A DNA stretch of 64,000 nucleotides from Teredinibacter turnerae (GCF_037935975.1 NZ_CP149817.1:3968001-4032000), one strand, 5' to 3'; shown: positions 28,930 through 39,140, numbered from the stretch's first letter. Notes: a model not told the origin generated them from the sequence alone. Numbers and translations are program-made.

Positions 28930-29073
28930 CGAGTCCCCGTTCTACAGGTTTGCCAGCAAGTATTTTTGACAGATCGCGCCACAAGCTTTGATGACTGTCG
29001 TAACTGTATGTATTTTTTATCTCAGCACAGAGCAACAATGCTCACCCGAGAAAGCCTGATTTAATAGCCATGC

Positions 29074-30873
29074 TTAACTGTCGACTTTCAGCACTGCTAA
29101 AAAGGCCTCTTGTGGAATTTCCACGCGACCAACTTGCTTCATGCGCTTTTTACCGGCTTTCTGTTTCTCCAGGAGCTTCTTCTTGCGCGTTACGTCGCCG
29201 CCATAACACTTCGCGGTAACGTTTTTGCGCAATGCTTTTACCGTGGTCCGAGCAACAATTTGGCCCCCTATCGCCGCCTGAATAGCAACATCAAACATTT
29301 GCCGCGGTATCAGCTCTTTCATTTTGTCTGCCAGTGCCCGCCCTTTGTACGGGGCATTATCGCGGTGAACAATAAGCGCGAGCGCATCAACCTTTTCTGA
29401 GTTAATGAGCACATCCAAACGCACCAGCTTGGCCGCTTCGAAACGCACAAAATTGTAATCGAGAGATGCGAAACCGCGGCTCACAGATTTAAGGCGGTCG
29501 AAGAAATCCATGACCACTTCGTTCATCGGCAGTTCATAGGAAACAGACACTTGACTGCCAACATACTGCAAATTTTTCTGGATGCCACGCTTCTCAACAC
29601 AGAGCGTGATAACGGCTCCCAGGTAATCGGATGGCACCAGAATATTGGCTTCACAAATCGGTTCGCGCATTTCATCGATAAACCCGACATCCGGCAACTT
29701 GGAGGGGTTATCGACATAGATAGTGGTGCCATCACTGGTCACCACTTCGTAAACTACAGTCGGCGCGGTGGTAATCAGATCGAGGTCGTATTCACGTTCC
29801 AGACGCTCCTGGATAATCTCCATATGGAGCATGCCGAGGAAGCCACAACGAAAGCCGAACCCCAGCGCATCGGAGCTTTCCGGTTCGTAAAAAAGCGACG
29901 CATCGTTCAGCGTCAATTTAGCCAGGGCCTCGCGAAAGGATTCATAATCATCAGAGCTTACCGGGAACAAACCCGCGTATACCTGCGGTTTCACTTTCTG
30001 AAAACCGGGCAGAGCCTTCACATCAGTGGTATTCGAGTGGGTGATAGTATCCCCCACCGGGGCGCCCAAAATCTCTTTAATGCCAGCAACGACGAACCCC
30101 ACTTCACCGGCTTTGAGTACACCGGTCACGTGGCGCTTGGGCGTGAACACGCCAACCATGTCGACCACATGGGCCTTACAAATGGACTTGGACACGATTT
30201 TATCTTTGGTTTTCAAAGTGCCCTGAGTTACCCGCACCAAAGACACCACCCCGAGATAGTTATCGAACCAGGAGTCGATAATCAGCGCTTGTAGCGGCGC
30301 ATCAATATCCCCGACTGGCGCGGGAATCCCGGTTACCAGCGCTTCCAACACATCTTCAATGCCCAGACCAGATTTGGCGCTGCAACGCACAGCCTCAGTC
30401 GCATCAATACCAATGATGTCTTCCACTTCTTGCGCCACTTTGTCCGGCTCGGCCTGCGGCAAATCCATTTTGTTCAGAACGGGGATCACTTCCAGCCCCT
30501 GCTCAATTGCGGTGTAGCAGTTGGCTACTGACTGAGCTTCCACTCCTTGTGCTGCGTCAACTACCAAGAGCGCACCTTCACACGCTGCAAGGGAGCGGGA
30601 CACTTCGTAAGAAAAGTCCACATGCCCTGGGGTATCGATGAAGTTGAGCTGGTAGGTTTTGCCGTCGCGCGCCTGATAATTGAGCGTCACACTCTGCGCT
30701 TTAATAGTGATTCCACGCTCGCGCTCCAGCTCCATGGAGTCAAGCACCTGCGCGGCCATCTCCCGGTCGGAAAGGCCTCCGCAATGCTGAATAAACCGAT
30801 CGGCAAGCGTCGACTTACCGTGGTCAATGTGGGCAATAATTGAGAAATTTCGAATATGACTCAGGTCTGACAC
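29074..30873 (-). CDS. lepA: Elongation factor 4 (LepA)
   Basis: A 599-residue translational GTPase, conserved in bacteria and linked to ribosome assembly and translation under stress. G1 [10 protein letters not shown], the switch segment [11 protein letters not shown]3 DTPGHVDF and G4 NKMDLP are intact, and the unique C-terminal domain is complete. I take the GTG giving [10 protein letters not shown], which matches the usual N-terminus and length; a TTG four codons upstream is possible. It lies between mucD and lepB. Confidence 0.96.
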   Translation of the reverse strand: MSDLSHIRNFSIIAHIDHGKSTLADRFIQHCGGLSDREMAAQVLDSMELERERGITIKAQSVTLNYQARDGKTYQLNFIDTPGHVDFSYEVSRSLAACEGALLVVDAAQGVEAQSVANCYTAIEQGLEVIPVLNKMDLPQAEPDKVAQEVEDIIGIDATEAVRCSAKSGLGIEDVLEALVTGIPAPVGDIDAPLQALIIDSWFDNYLGVVSLVRVTQGTLKTKDKIVSKSICKAHVVDMVGVFTPKRHVTGVLKAGEVGFVVAGIKEILGAPVGDTITHSNTTDVKALPGFQKVKPQVYAGLFPVSSDDYESFREALAKLTLNDASLFYEPESSDALGFGFRCGFLGMLHMEIIQERLEREYDLDLITTAPTVVYEVVTSDGTTIYVDNPSKLPDVGFIDEMREPICEANILVPSDYLGAVITLCVEKRGIQKNLQYVGSQVSVSYELPMNEVVMDFFDRLKSVSRGFASLDYNFVRFEAAKLVRLDVLINSEKVDALALIVHRDNAPYKGRALADKMKELIPRQMFDVAIQAAIGGQIVARTTVKALRKNVTAKCYGGDVTRKKKLLEKQKAGKKRMKQVGRVEIPQEAFLAVLKVDS

Positions 30874-30982
30874 TAGTGGCTGCAACTCGCGAGGGTTAGG
30901 TTAAATTTCAGGGCGGCAAGTCTACAGTAATTGCTCGGCCTAAGCCATGCGCCGTACCTGCCATAGATAAGGCGCGTAAGCA

Positions 30983-32380
30983 TTATTCGATCCGGATTGT
31001 GCGGAAGGTGGGGCTTCCGTCACGGAAGAAGCGAATAGGGACCAGGTCGTCCGCTGGCAGGGCCTTCATGACGCGGGTGTAATCGGCTACGGACACAATC
31101 TGTTCGAAGCCCAGTTGGGCGATCACATCACCGGGACTAATGCCCGCATCCGCAGCTGCGCCTTGAGGATCAACCTGAGTAACCAGGACTCCGCCAGCCA
31201 AATGCCACTTTTCCTCTACTGTGGCATCCACCGGCTCCACCACCAAGCCAAGCCGATCTGTCGCTATATTGCCATCGGCAAGGACTTTAGCTGGCGCGTC
31301 TGACTCGTGACCGGACAGACGTCCGACTTTAACTTCCAGTGTTTTGCGCTTGCCTTTGCGCATCACCAGTACGGGAACTTCGGTATCCGGCGGCGTGGCT
31401 CCGACGGCGTGGGGTAAATCGCCGGAAGCCAGAATATCCTGGTTGTCGAAACGTAAAATAATATCCCCAACCTGCAGGCCCGACAATGCAGCAGGCCCCG
31501 TCGGTTCAAGTTGTGCAACCAGCGCACCCGCAGGTTTTTTCAGGCCAAATGAATCGGCGAGGTCTTTATCGACTTCCTGAATCACTACCCCGAGCCAGCC
31601 GCGGTCAACGCGCCCCTTTTCTTTCAGCTGAGACACAACATTAAGAGCTACACTGGACGGTATCGCGAAGGATAAACCGATAGACCCTCCGGAACGGGTA
31701 TAGATCTGAGAGTTAACCCCCACAACCTTGCCATCCAAATTAAATAAAGGGCCGCCCGAATTTCCAGGGTTTATTGCGACATCCGTTTGGATAAACGGCA
31801 CATAGTTTTCGTTGCGCTCGGTGGGAATACTGCGACCTATCGCACTGACGATTCCGGCACTGGCGGAAAAGTCCAGCCCAAAAGGCGACCCGATAGCCAC
31901 TACCCACTCGCCAATTTGGATATCATCTTTTGCGGCAAGCTCAAGATACGGCAGCTTTTCTTCGTCTACCTTCAGCAGCGCGAGATCTGACCGCGGATCA
32001 CGACCAATAACAATGGCCTTGTATTCACGGCGATCGACCAGACGGACGAGGATCTGATCCGCATCTTCGACAACATGGTTATTGGTTAAAAGGTAACCGT
32101 CGGCGGATATAAAAAAGCCGGACCCCATCGAGTGCATCTCACGACGGGGCAAATCACGTGGTTCGAGCAGGTGGCGAAAAATATCGGGGATCTGGTGGCC
32201 GGGGGGCAATTCAATCTCGCTCTGCCTGGCTTTAGTTGTCGTGTTGATTTTCACCACAGCAGGAGACGTTTTTTCTATCAGGGGACGAAAGTCTGGCAAG
32301 TTATAGCTGGCAGCATTGACATGAATCGCCAGCGCGACGGTTAAAACACAGACAAATCGGAAAAAGCTTGCAGCGCGCAA
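30983..32380 (-). CDS. mucD: Periplasmic serine protease MucD (DegP/HtrA family)
   Basis: A 465-residue HtrA-type protease. It has a signal peptide (about 1-24, cleavage near VNA-A), a trypsin-like domain with the triad His102 (TNNHVV), Asp132 (SDLALL) and Ser208 (NPGNSGGP), then two PDZ domains (about 265-360 and 375-465). In Pseudomonas it degrades misfolded envelope proteins and restrains sigma-E/AlgU activation. It ends the rpoE-rseABC cluster. The start is TTG with AGGGG ahead of it, 13 bp after rseC; no ATG fits better. Confidence 0.93.
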   Translation of the reverse strand: MRAASFFRFVCVLTVALAIHVNAASYNLPDFRPLIEKTSPAVVKINTTTKARQSEIELPPGHQIPDIFRHLLEPRDLPRREMHSMGSGFFISADGYLLTNNHVVEDADQILVRLVDRREYKAIVIGRDPRSDLALLKVDEEKLPYLELAAKDDIQIGEWVVAIGSPFGLDFSASAGIVSAIGRSIPTERNENYVPFIQTDVAINPGNSGGPLFNLDGKVVGVNSQIYTRSGGSIGLSFAIPSSVALNVVSQLKEKGRVDRGWLGVVIQEVDKDLADSFGLKKPAGALVAQLEPTGPAALSGLQVGDIILRFDNQDILASGDLPHAVGATPPDTEVPVLVMRKGKRKTLEVKVGRLSGHESDAPAKVLADGNIATDRLGLVVEPVDATVEEKWHLAGGVLVTQVDPQGAAADAGISPGDVIAQLGFEQIVSVADYTRVMKALPADDLVPIRFFRDGSPTFRTIRIE

Positions 32381-32393
32381 TTTCGGGCCCCTA

Positions 32394-32861
32394 TTAATCG
32401 AGCATGTTTAAAGTCTGTACTATAGCGGTTTCTGCGCGGGAAATTAATCGCGCTCTAAAACATTGGTTGAGCGCCATGTTACTCGCTGTCAACCGCACGA
32501 CTCCGCCGCCGGCGACCAAACCCATAATCGCAGCCAACATCAATACCCATTCCTCGGTAAAAAATTGTGCCGCTGCCGCTACCGCGACGAGCATAGCCAC
32601 CAGGGGTAAACCGTACGCCAGAAAAACACCCTTCAAGAACGAAGACTCATCAATACCCAGCGTAACCTCGTCCCCCGGCTGTAAATTGCCGTACTCTGCA
32701 GGTAATGCAACTCTCACGCGGGTATAGTCGTCGGTAGCGGCCAGCATACGCTGACCACATCCGTGGCGCGCCCTGCAAGCTCCACAGGTGGACGTTTTCA
32801 GCGTTTCAACCCAGACGTTGCGATCTTCTACGGCTAACACCTTGCCGTTTTCCGTAATCAT
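32394..32861 (-). CDS. rseC: SoxR-reducing/sigma-E regulatory protein RseC
   Basis: A 155-residue inner-membrane protein of the RseC/MucC family. An N-terminal cytoplasmic segment carries a cysteine cluster (STCGACRARHGCG, about 24-36) that may bind an iron-sulfur cluster. Two TM helices follow (about 75-115). The family modulates sigma-E activity and the redox state of SoxR, with an unclear mechanism. It lies in the conserved rseB-rseC-mucD order with gaps of 16 and 13 bp. Confidence 0.9.
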   Translation of the reverse strand: MITENGKVLAVEDRNVWVETLKTSTCGACRARHGCGQRMLAATDDYTRVRVALPAEYGNLQPGDEVTLGIDESSFLKGVFLAYGLPLVAMLVAVAAAAQFFTEEWVLMLAAIMGLVAGGGVVRLTASNMALNQCFRARLISRAETAIVQTLNMLD

Positions 32862-32877
32862 TCAGGCCACCAGACAC

Positions 32878-33864
32878 TCAATTGGTTGCGGTCTTCGTTA
32901 AACTAACAGACTTTACTACTTGCGCGGCAGTCAACTGAGGAACTTCGCCAACCACTGCAACATGCACTACTTTTTCACCGGACGCCTGTAGCGACATTAT
33001 CACGAGAGTCGCGCCCCGCTGTGCTGCCCCTTGCGGAATGCGTGCACTTTCATCATCGCTGGCAACGACTTCGCTATTGATGAATACCGAGTAAGATGCG
33101 AGGCCATCCGTGTAAGTATGGACTATACCGTCCTGATCGGTGCGCTTGCTGCTAACGTGGACAAAACCCGGGGGAGCCCAGCTTGGCATCCACTCCGAAA
33201 GCGCTTCCGGCACTTGTGCTTGCGGTTCGGGTTCAGCGCACGGCTGCAGCCCTCTTGCATTTGCCGTAATGCTGGCAATTTCGTCTGGAGAAAACTTGGG
33301 GTCCAGTTCAAACGCCACGAACTGAATGCGCTCGAGTGCACGATTCGGTTGCATCACCAGATATTTGAGCAGCACCCCAGATTCCACATCCACACCAAGG
33401 CTGATGCCATAACGGAAGTTGTCTTTTGGCAAAATTTGCATCACGACCACTTTGCGCCCAGCAACACGGTCGTACCCTTTGACGTAAAACTGGTAATGGT
33501 CGTGAAAACGTGCGATCGCCGCCCCCGCAGCAAACTTGCCACCACTGAGCAGTTGGCCGCCGAGAGTCTGGCAGGATACGAGCCTGCCCATTCGCGCGTG
33601 CTGGCGTTCCGGCCCGTTGAGGTGGGAATAACTTTCGAACTCCACACCATCTAATACGAGATGCGTTGCCTGCATGGTCTCCAGCCGGCCACCATGTTCG
33701 TAAGTCACCACGCCTTGATAGTTTTGCTCACGCATCGCCTGCGACAGGCGTGCAAGCACTTGCTCCGCGCTCATTTCGGTTTCGACAGAGAACGCGTTAG
33801 AGGAGAAGATAAAAAAGAGGAAAGTGGCGATAATGAACCTTACCGCCGACAGGGATTCACTCAT
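32878..33864 (-). CDS. rseB: Sigma-E regulatory protein RseB (MucB)
   Basis: A 328-residue periplasmic sensor that shields RseA from proteolysis and releases it when it binds lipopolysaccharide or lipids. A signal peptide is visible (about 1-25, FLFFIFSSNAFS). The N-terminal lipid-binding domain starts SAEQVLARLSQAMREQNYQG, typical of the family. The C-terminal RseA-binding domain ends before VVKSVSLTK. It follows rseA by 48 bp. Confidence 0.92.
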   Translation of the reverse strand: MSESLSAVRFIIATFLFFIFSSNAFSVETEMSAEQVLARLSQAMREQNYQGVVTYEHGGRLETMQATHLVLDGVEFESYSHLNGPERQHARMGRLVSCQTLGGQLLSGGKFAAGAAIARFHDHYQFYVKGYDRVAGRKVVVMQILPKDNFRYGISLGVDVESGVLLKYLVMQPNRALERIQFVAFELDPKFSPDEIASITANARGLQPCAEPEPQAQVPEALSEWMPSWAPPGFVHVSSKRTDQDGIVHTYTDGLASYSVFINSEVVASDDESARIPQGAAQRGATLVIMSLQASGEKVVHVAVVGEVPQLTAAQVVKSVSLTKTATN

Positions 33865-33912
33865 TGGTGAGCCTTTACGCTAAGTCGCCGGATGAGCATC
33901 CGGCGATAACTG

Positions 33913-34656
33913 TTACTCTGCAGCACCTACCGCAGTTTCGGTTTCAACAGCCTCGCTGTCCAATGCGTTTAAGTCCGTCAAACGAGCGAAAGGCATTACG
34001 CTTAAATCACTGCTAGCCGATACTTCCTGCGCATGAATCATCAACAGACGATCGAAATGCGCCTGTAGCTGTGGGTCGGAGATAAACGTGTCCGGCCGTT
34101 GACTCGGTAGCCCCTGAATCTGAGCTGAGGGAGAACTGTAAACAGCGCTTGATGGGCCTGTACTCACGGTTCTTGCCGAAAGCTGCGGCGAGTCAAAGCC
34201 TGCAGGAATCACAGTGGAGTTCAAATCTGGCGCCTGAAATGGCTCAGCTTCTGCCATTGCACCATCGTTTACTGCATTCGGCGACTGCCCTAACTGTTGC
34301 ACACCAACCAAAAACCCGACTGCCACAGTCGCGGCAATAGAGGTTTTACCCAGCAGGTGCAACCAGGAACGCGAAGTCGTACCCTGCGGTTGGGCTACCA
34401 ACGTTTGCTCGGAGGCAATTGCAGCACGGATACCTGCAGAGAGGTCCATTGCGGCGAAGGATGTGTCCTCGCCTCGCATTGCTGCGCTTATTTGATGGTA
34501 ACGCTGCCATTGACTGCGTGCATGGGCGTCACTATCGGACGCTTTGAGCACACGGGCTAAATCGAGCTCGTTACCCTGATTGTCGACCAACGCCGAAATG
34601 GATTCACCCAAAACAGAATCGGTAGAAAAGTTATCTCTATCCGCAGTGGAAACCAT
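33913..34656 (-). CDS. rseA: Anti-sigma-E factor RseA (MucA)
   Basis: A 247-residue single-pass membrane anti-sigma factor. The cytoplasmic N-terminal domain (ESISALVDNQGNELDLARVL and WQRYHQISAAMRGE) binds RpoE. A TM helix follows near 122-142 (SIAATVAVGFLVGVQQLG), and the periplasmic tail carries the sites for RseP/DegS-type proteolysis and RseB. It is somewhat longer than E. coli RseA, nearer Pseudomonas MucA. The gap to rpoE is 179 bp, large for an operon, and has no obvious separate promoter or terminator. Confidence 0.88.
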   Translation of the reverse strand: MVSTADRDNFSTDSVLGESISALVDNQGNELDLARVLKASDSDAHARSQWQRYHQISAAMRGEDTSFAAMDLSAGIRAAIASEQTLVAQPQGTTSRSWLHLLGKTSIAATVAVGFLVGVQQLGQSPNAVNDGAMAEAEPFQAPDLNSTVIPAGFDSPQLSARTVSTGPSSAVYSSPSAQIQGLPSQRPDTFISDPQLQAHFDRLLMIHAQEVSASSDLSVMPFARLTDLNALDSEAVETETAVGAAE

Positions 34657-34835
34657 AGAACGAATACCTGGAGTCTGAAAAAAACCGCTTAAGCGGATTC
34701 ATAGTTAAAAGCGTAGAGCGTGTGGGTGCGGCACCTGTTGCGCATAATGAAGCGCGCTATAGGTAAGACAGGGCGTTTCGCATCCGCCCTTTATGACACC
34801 CTGTTCTGCTGTTTGTTTCACATTGTAAACGGAAT

Positions 34836-35438
34836 TTATGCGGATTTATCCATCCCGTCTAAAAGTGGTGAAATTTGGCGATCGATAGACTCGCGGGCGC
34901 GAAAAATGCGCGACCGTACCGTGCCCACCGGGCACTCCATGACCTCAGCGATTTCCTCGTAACTCAACCCTTCCATCTCCCTTAGGGTTACCGCGGTTCG
35001 CAAATCCTCCGGCAGATCTCTGATCGCCCTGTTGACCACCTCTTCCAATTGATCGCGCATAAGCTGTCGCTCGGGAGATGCGATATCTTTTAACTGGTCG
35101 CCACCGCCGTAGTACTCAGCATCGTCCACCTCCACATCGGAGGAAGGCGGCCGTCTACCGCGAGACACAAGATGATTCTTCGCTGTGTTAACAGCGATGC
35201 GGTAGATCCAGGTATAAAAGGCACTCTCGCCGCGGAAATTGGCCAGTGCTCGGTAGGCCTTGATAAAAGTTTCCTGCGCTACGTCCTGCACTTCAGCGCT
35301 GTCTTTAACAAAACGGCTGATAATTGAAAGGATTTTGTGCTGGTATTTCAATACCAGAAGGTCAAACGCGCGTTTATCGCCTTTCTGAACGCGCGCAACG
35401 AGCTCTTCGTCGGTTTGTGATGCGGGCTGAACCGCCAT
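34836..35438 (-). CDS. rpoE: RNA polymerase sigma factor RpoE (AlgU)
   Basis: A 200-residue ECF sigma factor for envelope stress. Region 2 (DLLVLKYQHKI, AQETFIKAYRAL, FYTWIYRIAVN) and region 4 (LPEDLRTAVTLREMEGLSYEEIAEVMECPVGTVRSR, helix-turn-helix) match AlgU/RpoE closely. It heads the operon rpoE-rseA-rseB-rseC-mucD. A promoter of the sigma-E class lies about 94 bp upstream, indicating autoregulation. It diverges from nadB, as in many gammaproteobacteria. Confidence 0.97.
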   Translation of the reverse strand: MAVQPASQTDEELVARVQKGDKRAFDLLVLKYQHKILSIISRFVKDSAEVQDVAQETFIKAYRALANFRGESAFYTWIYRIAVNTAKNHLVSRGRRPPSSDVEVDDAEYYGGGDQLKDIASPERQLMRDQLEEVVNRAIRDLPEDLRTAVTLREMEGLSYEEIAEVMECPVGTVRSRIFRARESIDRQISPLLDGMDKSA

Positions 35439-35531
35439 CTAGCTACTCCAAATCGCGCTTAGTGCGCGCTACTTTATTGTCAAACTTTAAACGTATATGC
35501 AACGTTTACGGTCAGCCTGGACACTCCTTCA

Positions 35532-35559
35532 ACAGACCCAGTGTTGTTGAAAAAGTTCC
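35532..35559 (-). promoter_or_regulatory. Sigma-E-type autoregulatory promoter of rpoE
   Basis: The minus strand carries GGAACTT (35553-35559) and TCTGT (35532-35536) separated by 16 bases, matching the sigma-E consensus GGAACTT-N16-TCTGA closely. It lies about 94 bases upstream of the rpoE start codon and drives the rpoE-rseABC-mucD operon. Confidence 0.82.
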
Positions 35560-35679
35560 TTCATGGATACGATGGCCTCTGGCGCCAGCGATACCCTCAT
35601 TTTTTCGTAAGCGCTCCCTATTAAGTTTGGTCAATACACAGAATATCAATGTCTACATGCGTGCTATACACGTAAATTG

Positions 35680-35697
35680 TTGTCAAACTTATGACAA
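35680..35697 (+). promoter_or_regulatory. Palindrome overlapping the presumed nadB promoter
   Basis: TTGTCA-N6-TGACAA is a perfect inverted repeat. Its left half can act as a -35 (TTGTCA), with AATAAT 18 bp downstream as a -10, about 20 bases before the nadB start. It therefore looks like a repressor operator. The 11-mer TTGTCAAACTT at its left also occurs at 35477-35487, on the rpoE side of the intergenic region. Confidence 0.45.
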
Positions 35698-35739
35698 ATC
35701 CCAAATAATTAGGGTTTGACGGTAACAGATACTCAGATC

Positions 35740-37374
35740 ATGGCGACAACCACTTCACAACCCAGCTCACACCAGTATGACGTACTTATTATTGGAAGTG
35801 GCGCTGCAGGGCTCTCATTAGCCCTCCACCTCCCAAGCAATGTCAACATTGCCGTACTCAGTAAAGCCTCTCTCAGCGAGGGCTCCACCTGGTACGCTCA
35901 AGGCGGCATTGCAGCGGTACTCGATGACAACGACACAGTCGAATCGCATGTGGCAGATACGCTTGAGGCCGGCGCGGGCCTGTGCCACACAGACGCGGTT
36001 GAATTCACTATCAGCCATAGTAAACAGGCGATTGACTGGCTGATTGAGTTAGGCGTGGACTTCACTCGAGACGCTGGCAATGGTGACTATCACCTCACTC
36101 GTGAGGGCGGGCACAGCAAGCGACGGGTAATACACAGTGCCGATGCCACTGGCAAGGCGCTGCACACCGCGCTGATGGACAAGGTTAAGACACATTCCAA
36201 CATCACGCTGTTTGACCACTACATTGCCGTCGACCTGATTAAGCAGGTCGACCCCCTGAGCAAGAAACGCCGCTGTGCCGGTGCCTATGTGTACAACCGC
36301 AATACGGACCGCGTAGAAACATTCGCCGCCCGCAGCGTCGCATTAGCCACAGGCGGCGCAAGCAAGGTCTACCTCTACTCGTCAAACCCTGACGGCGCCA
36401 GCGGCGACGGTATTGCAATGGCATGGCGCGCAGGGTGCCGGGTTGCCAACATGGAGTTCAACCAATTTCATCCGACTTGCCTGTTTCACCCGAAGGCGAA
36501 ATCGTTTCTTATCACCGAAGCACTGCGTGGTGAAGGCGGACACTTGTTGTTGCCCAGCGGCGAACGGTTTATGGACAAATTCCATGATCGCGGAGAGCTG
36601 GCACCTCGCGACGTAGTCGCCCGCGCCATCGACCATGAAATGAAACGGCTAGGTAGCGATTGTATATACCTGGACATCAGCCACAAATCAGAAGATTTTA
36701 TTCGCGCTCATTTCCCCACCATCTATCAGGAGTGCCTCACCTTTGGTATCGACATTACCAAAGAGCCTATTCCAGTGGTCCCTGCGGCACACTACACCTG
36801 TGGTGGCATTGTGGTGGATAAACACGGACAAACGGATTTGAAAAATCTGTACGCGATTGGCGAATCCTCCTTCACCGGGCTACATGGGGCCAATCGTATG
36901 GCCAGCAACTCCCTGCTCGAATGTTTGGTCTATGCCCGAGCCGCAGCGGAATCCATCGCGGAACAGCTGGACACAATTCCCCCGGTCGCGGAGATTGCCC
37001 CTTGGGATGAGTCTCGCGTAACCAATTCGGATGAAGACGTAGTAATTTCACACAACTGGGAAGAGCTGCGCCGCTTTATGTGGGACTATGTCGGGATTGT
37101 CCGCACCCAAAAACGCTTGGAGCGTGCCACCCATCGCATCAAGCTGCTACAAAAAGAAATCCATGAGTACTACTCGAATTACAAAGTCGGCAACGACCTG
37201 ATCGAGCTGCGCAATCTGGCACTGGTGGCCGAGCTCATCATCCGCTCCGCAACCCAAAGAAAGGAAAGCCGCGGGCTGCACTATTCGCTGGATTACCCTG
37301 CGCGCGCAGAAGTCGCCACCGACACAGTGCTAGTACCGATGAACTTTGCCAGCCAGGATATCTTCGTTCGCTAG
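35740..37374 (+). CDS. nadB: L-aspartate oxidase
   Basis: A 544-residue FAD flavoprotein that oxidises aspartate to iminoaspartate, the first step of de novo NAD synthesis. It has an N-terminal dinucleotide fold [16 protein letters not shown], the substrate-site motif HPTCLFHP, and the late [21 protein letters not shown]. The ATG at 35740 gives a normal N-terminus; an in-frame TTG at 35716 is possible. It diverges from rpoE. Its stop codon is embedded in a CTAG that also holds the stop of ygfX on the other strand. Confidence 0.96.
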   Translation: MATTTSQPSSHQYDVLIIGSGAAGLSLALHLPSNVNIAVLSKASLSEGSTWYAQGGIAAVLDDNDTVESHVADTLEAGAGLCHTDAVEFTISHSKQAIDWLIELGVDFTRDAGNGDYHLTREGGHSKRRVIHSADATGKALHTALMDKVKTHSNITLFDHYIAVDLIKQVDPLSKKRRCAGAYVYNRNTDRVETFAARSVALATGGASKVYLYSSNPDGASGDGIAMAWRAGCRVANMEFNQFHPTCLFHPKAKSFLITEALRGEGGHLLLPSGERFMDKFHDRGELAPRDVVARAIDHEMKRLGSDCIYLDISHKSEDFIRAHFPTIYQECLTFGIDITKEPIPVVPAAHYTCGGIVVDKHGQTDLKNLYAIGESSFTGLHGANRMASNSLLECLVYARAAAESIAEQLDTIPPVAEIAPWDESRVTNSDEDVVISHNWEELRRFMWDYVGIVRTQKRLERATHRIKLLQKEIHEYYSNYKVGNDLIELRNLALVAELIIRSATQRKESRGLHYSLDYPARAEVATDTVLVPMNFASQDIFVR

Positions 37375-37817
37375 CGCGGCCAGCCGCGCCGCAAGCGCAT
37401 ATAAACCTGCCTGTACGCCGTTTGATCAACGAATCCAGACGGCGTCAATATCAACGACTGCATCGCCTTAGCATCGCCGCGTAAACCTAACACCATCACT
37501 CGGCTGTTCAAAAATCGCCCGCCCAGCTTGGTGCGGCGATTGGACTGGTCGCGATAGTGCAGCACAATATGGTCAGGCTCGAAAGTCACATAATCTAACC
37601 GACGGTACTCCCGCCAAGCACGAAGTAGCTGAACGAGACTCCAACAGAGTACAAGTAGAGCCACGCACTTGGCCCAGAGCTCGCATGGATACGGAAGGAG
37701 AAGAAAAATCAAACAAATGTGTAGCAAAAGCAACACACGATAAAGCGGTTGTGGCGCGATTCCGTAGGAGTCCGCCACGTTGGATGGTAGTAATGGATTG
37801 ACCGCGCTAGCGGCCAT
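37371..37817 (-). CDS. ygfX: YgfX-like membrane protein (CptA family)
   Basis: A 148-residue protein. After about 25 residues come two closely spaced TM helices ([19 protein letters not shown] and [16 protein letters not shown]), then a cytoplasmic tail with [14 protein letters not shown]. Family members next to sdhE were described in E. coli as a toxin-like inhibitor of cell division and cytoskeleton, but that role is debated. The ATG used lies inside the last codons of sdhE, an 11-bp overlap, so the two are coupled. It converges on nadB with a 4-bp overlap. Confidence 0.8.
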   Translation of the reverse strand: MAASAVNPLLPSNVADSYGIAPQPLYRVLLLLHICLIFLLLPYPCELWAKCVALLVLCWSLVQLLRAWREYRRLDYVTFEPDHIVLHYRDQSNRRTKLGGRFLNSRVMVLGLRGDAKAMQSLILTPSGFVDQTAYRQVYMRLRRGWPR

Positions 37818-38058
37818 CTTGCAAGCCGGTGTGCGAAAGAATAATTGTGACGATTCGCCGCAGGTTTTCATCGTCTGGCAGGTTTTTGCGTAGAAACCAG
37901 TTAAACAGGTCTTGATCTTCGCACTCTAGCAGAGCTTCAAAAAGCTGTTGTTCCTCTGCGGTGAGTGAATGAAAGTGATTTTCCAGGAACGGCAAAAGCA
38001 CTAAATCGAGTTCGAGCATGCCTCTTCGGCTCGCCCAGCGCAATCTGTTAATATCCAT
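37807..38058 (-). CDS. sdhE: FAD assembly factor SdhE
   Basis: An 83-residue cytoplasmic protein that helps attach FAD covalently to succinate dehydrogenase. The invariant RGxxE motif is present in RRGMLELDLVLLPF, and the acidic C-terminal half (ECEDQDLFNWFLRK) is typical. The ATG giving MDINRLRW was chosen because it matches the family length; upstream in-frame sequence is not family-like. It is coupled to ygfX and diverges from ygfZ, the classical ygfX-sdhE/ygfZ layout. Confidence 0.93.
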   Translation of the reverse strand: MDINRLRWASRRGMLELDLVLLPFLENHFHSLTAEEQQLFEALLECEDQDLFNWFLRKNLPDDENLRRIVTIILSHTGLQDGR

Positions 38059-38151
38059 CAAAACTGTCTTCTCTGTATTTTTTGACGAGTATAAACAATT
38101 CCCCGGCCGCACGTCTGCGCCAGATACCACGCCTATATCAGAGGAAAAACC

Positions 38152-39123
38152 ATGTGGAGTGAATTACCTCAACTGCCCGCTCCGGAAATCGACCTGTTAC
38201 CGGACCCAATTCAGCACCCGGTGCTCGTAAACCTGAGTGACTATCGGCTTATTGTTATTACCGGCCCGGATGGCGAAAAATTTCTTCAAGGCCAAACCAC
38301 CTGTGATTTTCGCCGGCTTGAGCAACACGAATGGCTTCGCGGGGCGCACTGCAACGCAAAAGGCAGAATGCACAGCACATTTGTCGCCGCCAAAATTGAC
38401 GATCAGCAAATCGGGCTGCGAGTGCACGCCAGCATTGCCGAGTCCGCTCTCAAAGCCTTGCAAAAATATATTGTCTTCTCCAAAGCAGAAGCCAGGGTTC
38501 ACACGGCCTTGCTAGTTGGAGTGCTCGGCGACGCAGCCGAGGCAACGCTACCGTTTTCGCTACCCGATGTTGGCCATTGTGACACCAGCGCGGGCTTTCC
38601 AGTTCTGAAACTGGAGCCAACTGCGACTGAAATTTGGCTACTGGACGACGCCCAGGCGGGCATCCCTGATCAACTCCCCGGCGTATGGGCGCAGCCCGCA
38701 TGCTGGCAGCAATACTTCCTGGAGCGCGGCATTGCCGAAGTTACCGCAGAATCCGTGGAAGAGTTGTTGCCGCAGGAGCTCAACTACCAGCTTATCGACG
38801 CAGTTTCTTTTGACAAAGGCTGCTACACAGGCCAGGAAATCGTTGCGCGCATGCATTACCGAGCAAAGCTTAAAAAGCACCTTTATCTGGCCGAAGCAGA
38901 CTTGTCCGCAGATAGTACGTTGGAGTTTGGGGTAGACGTTGTCGGCGAGAAAGGTAATGTCGGCAAGGTAATAAACGCGACCAGACTTGACCAAAACCGC
39001 TGGCGACTACTGGCTCTGGTGCAGGATGACGCAACGCAAAATAGTGCCCATCTGGCCGTAGCCGGACAGCCAATTCTGACGTGGAAACCCCTCCCATATG
39101 CTATACCTAATGAAAGCAGTTGA
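38152..39123 (+). CDS. ygfZ: tRNA-modifying/Fe-S maintenance protein YgfZ
   Basis: A 323-residue folate-binding protein related to aminomethyltransferase GcvT. The signature KGCYTGQEIVAR lies near 222-233, with the conserved cysteine. YgfZ supports iron-sulfur enzymes such as MiaB using tetrahydrofolate. The N-terminal half (EKFLQGQTTCDFR, GRMHSTF) is also typical. It diverges from sdhE-ygfX. A 9-bp hairpin just past the stop may end the transcript. Confidence 0.93.
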   Translation: MWSELPQLPAPEIDLLPDPIQHPVLVNLSDYRLIVITGPDGEKFLQGQTTCDFRRLEQHEWLRGAHCNAKGRMHSTFVAAKIDDQQIGLRVHASIAESALKALQKYIVFSKAEARVHTALLVGVLGDAAEATLPFSLPDVGHCDTSAGFPVLKLEPTATEIWLLDDAQAGIPDQLPGVWAQPACWQQYFLERGIAEVTAESVEELLPQELNYQLIDAVSFDKGCYTGQEIVARMHYRAKLKKHLYLAEADLSADSTLEFGVDVVGEKGNVGKVINATRLDQNRWRLLALVQDDATQNSAHLAVAGQPILTWKPLPYAIPNESS

Positions 39124-39140
39124 GGGGTTAGCTGAGGATG

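Noticed and set aside
29551-30294. Rightward 247-codon frame inside lepA
   Set aside because: lepA is unambiguous on the other strand; this is a codon-bias shadow.
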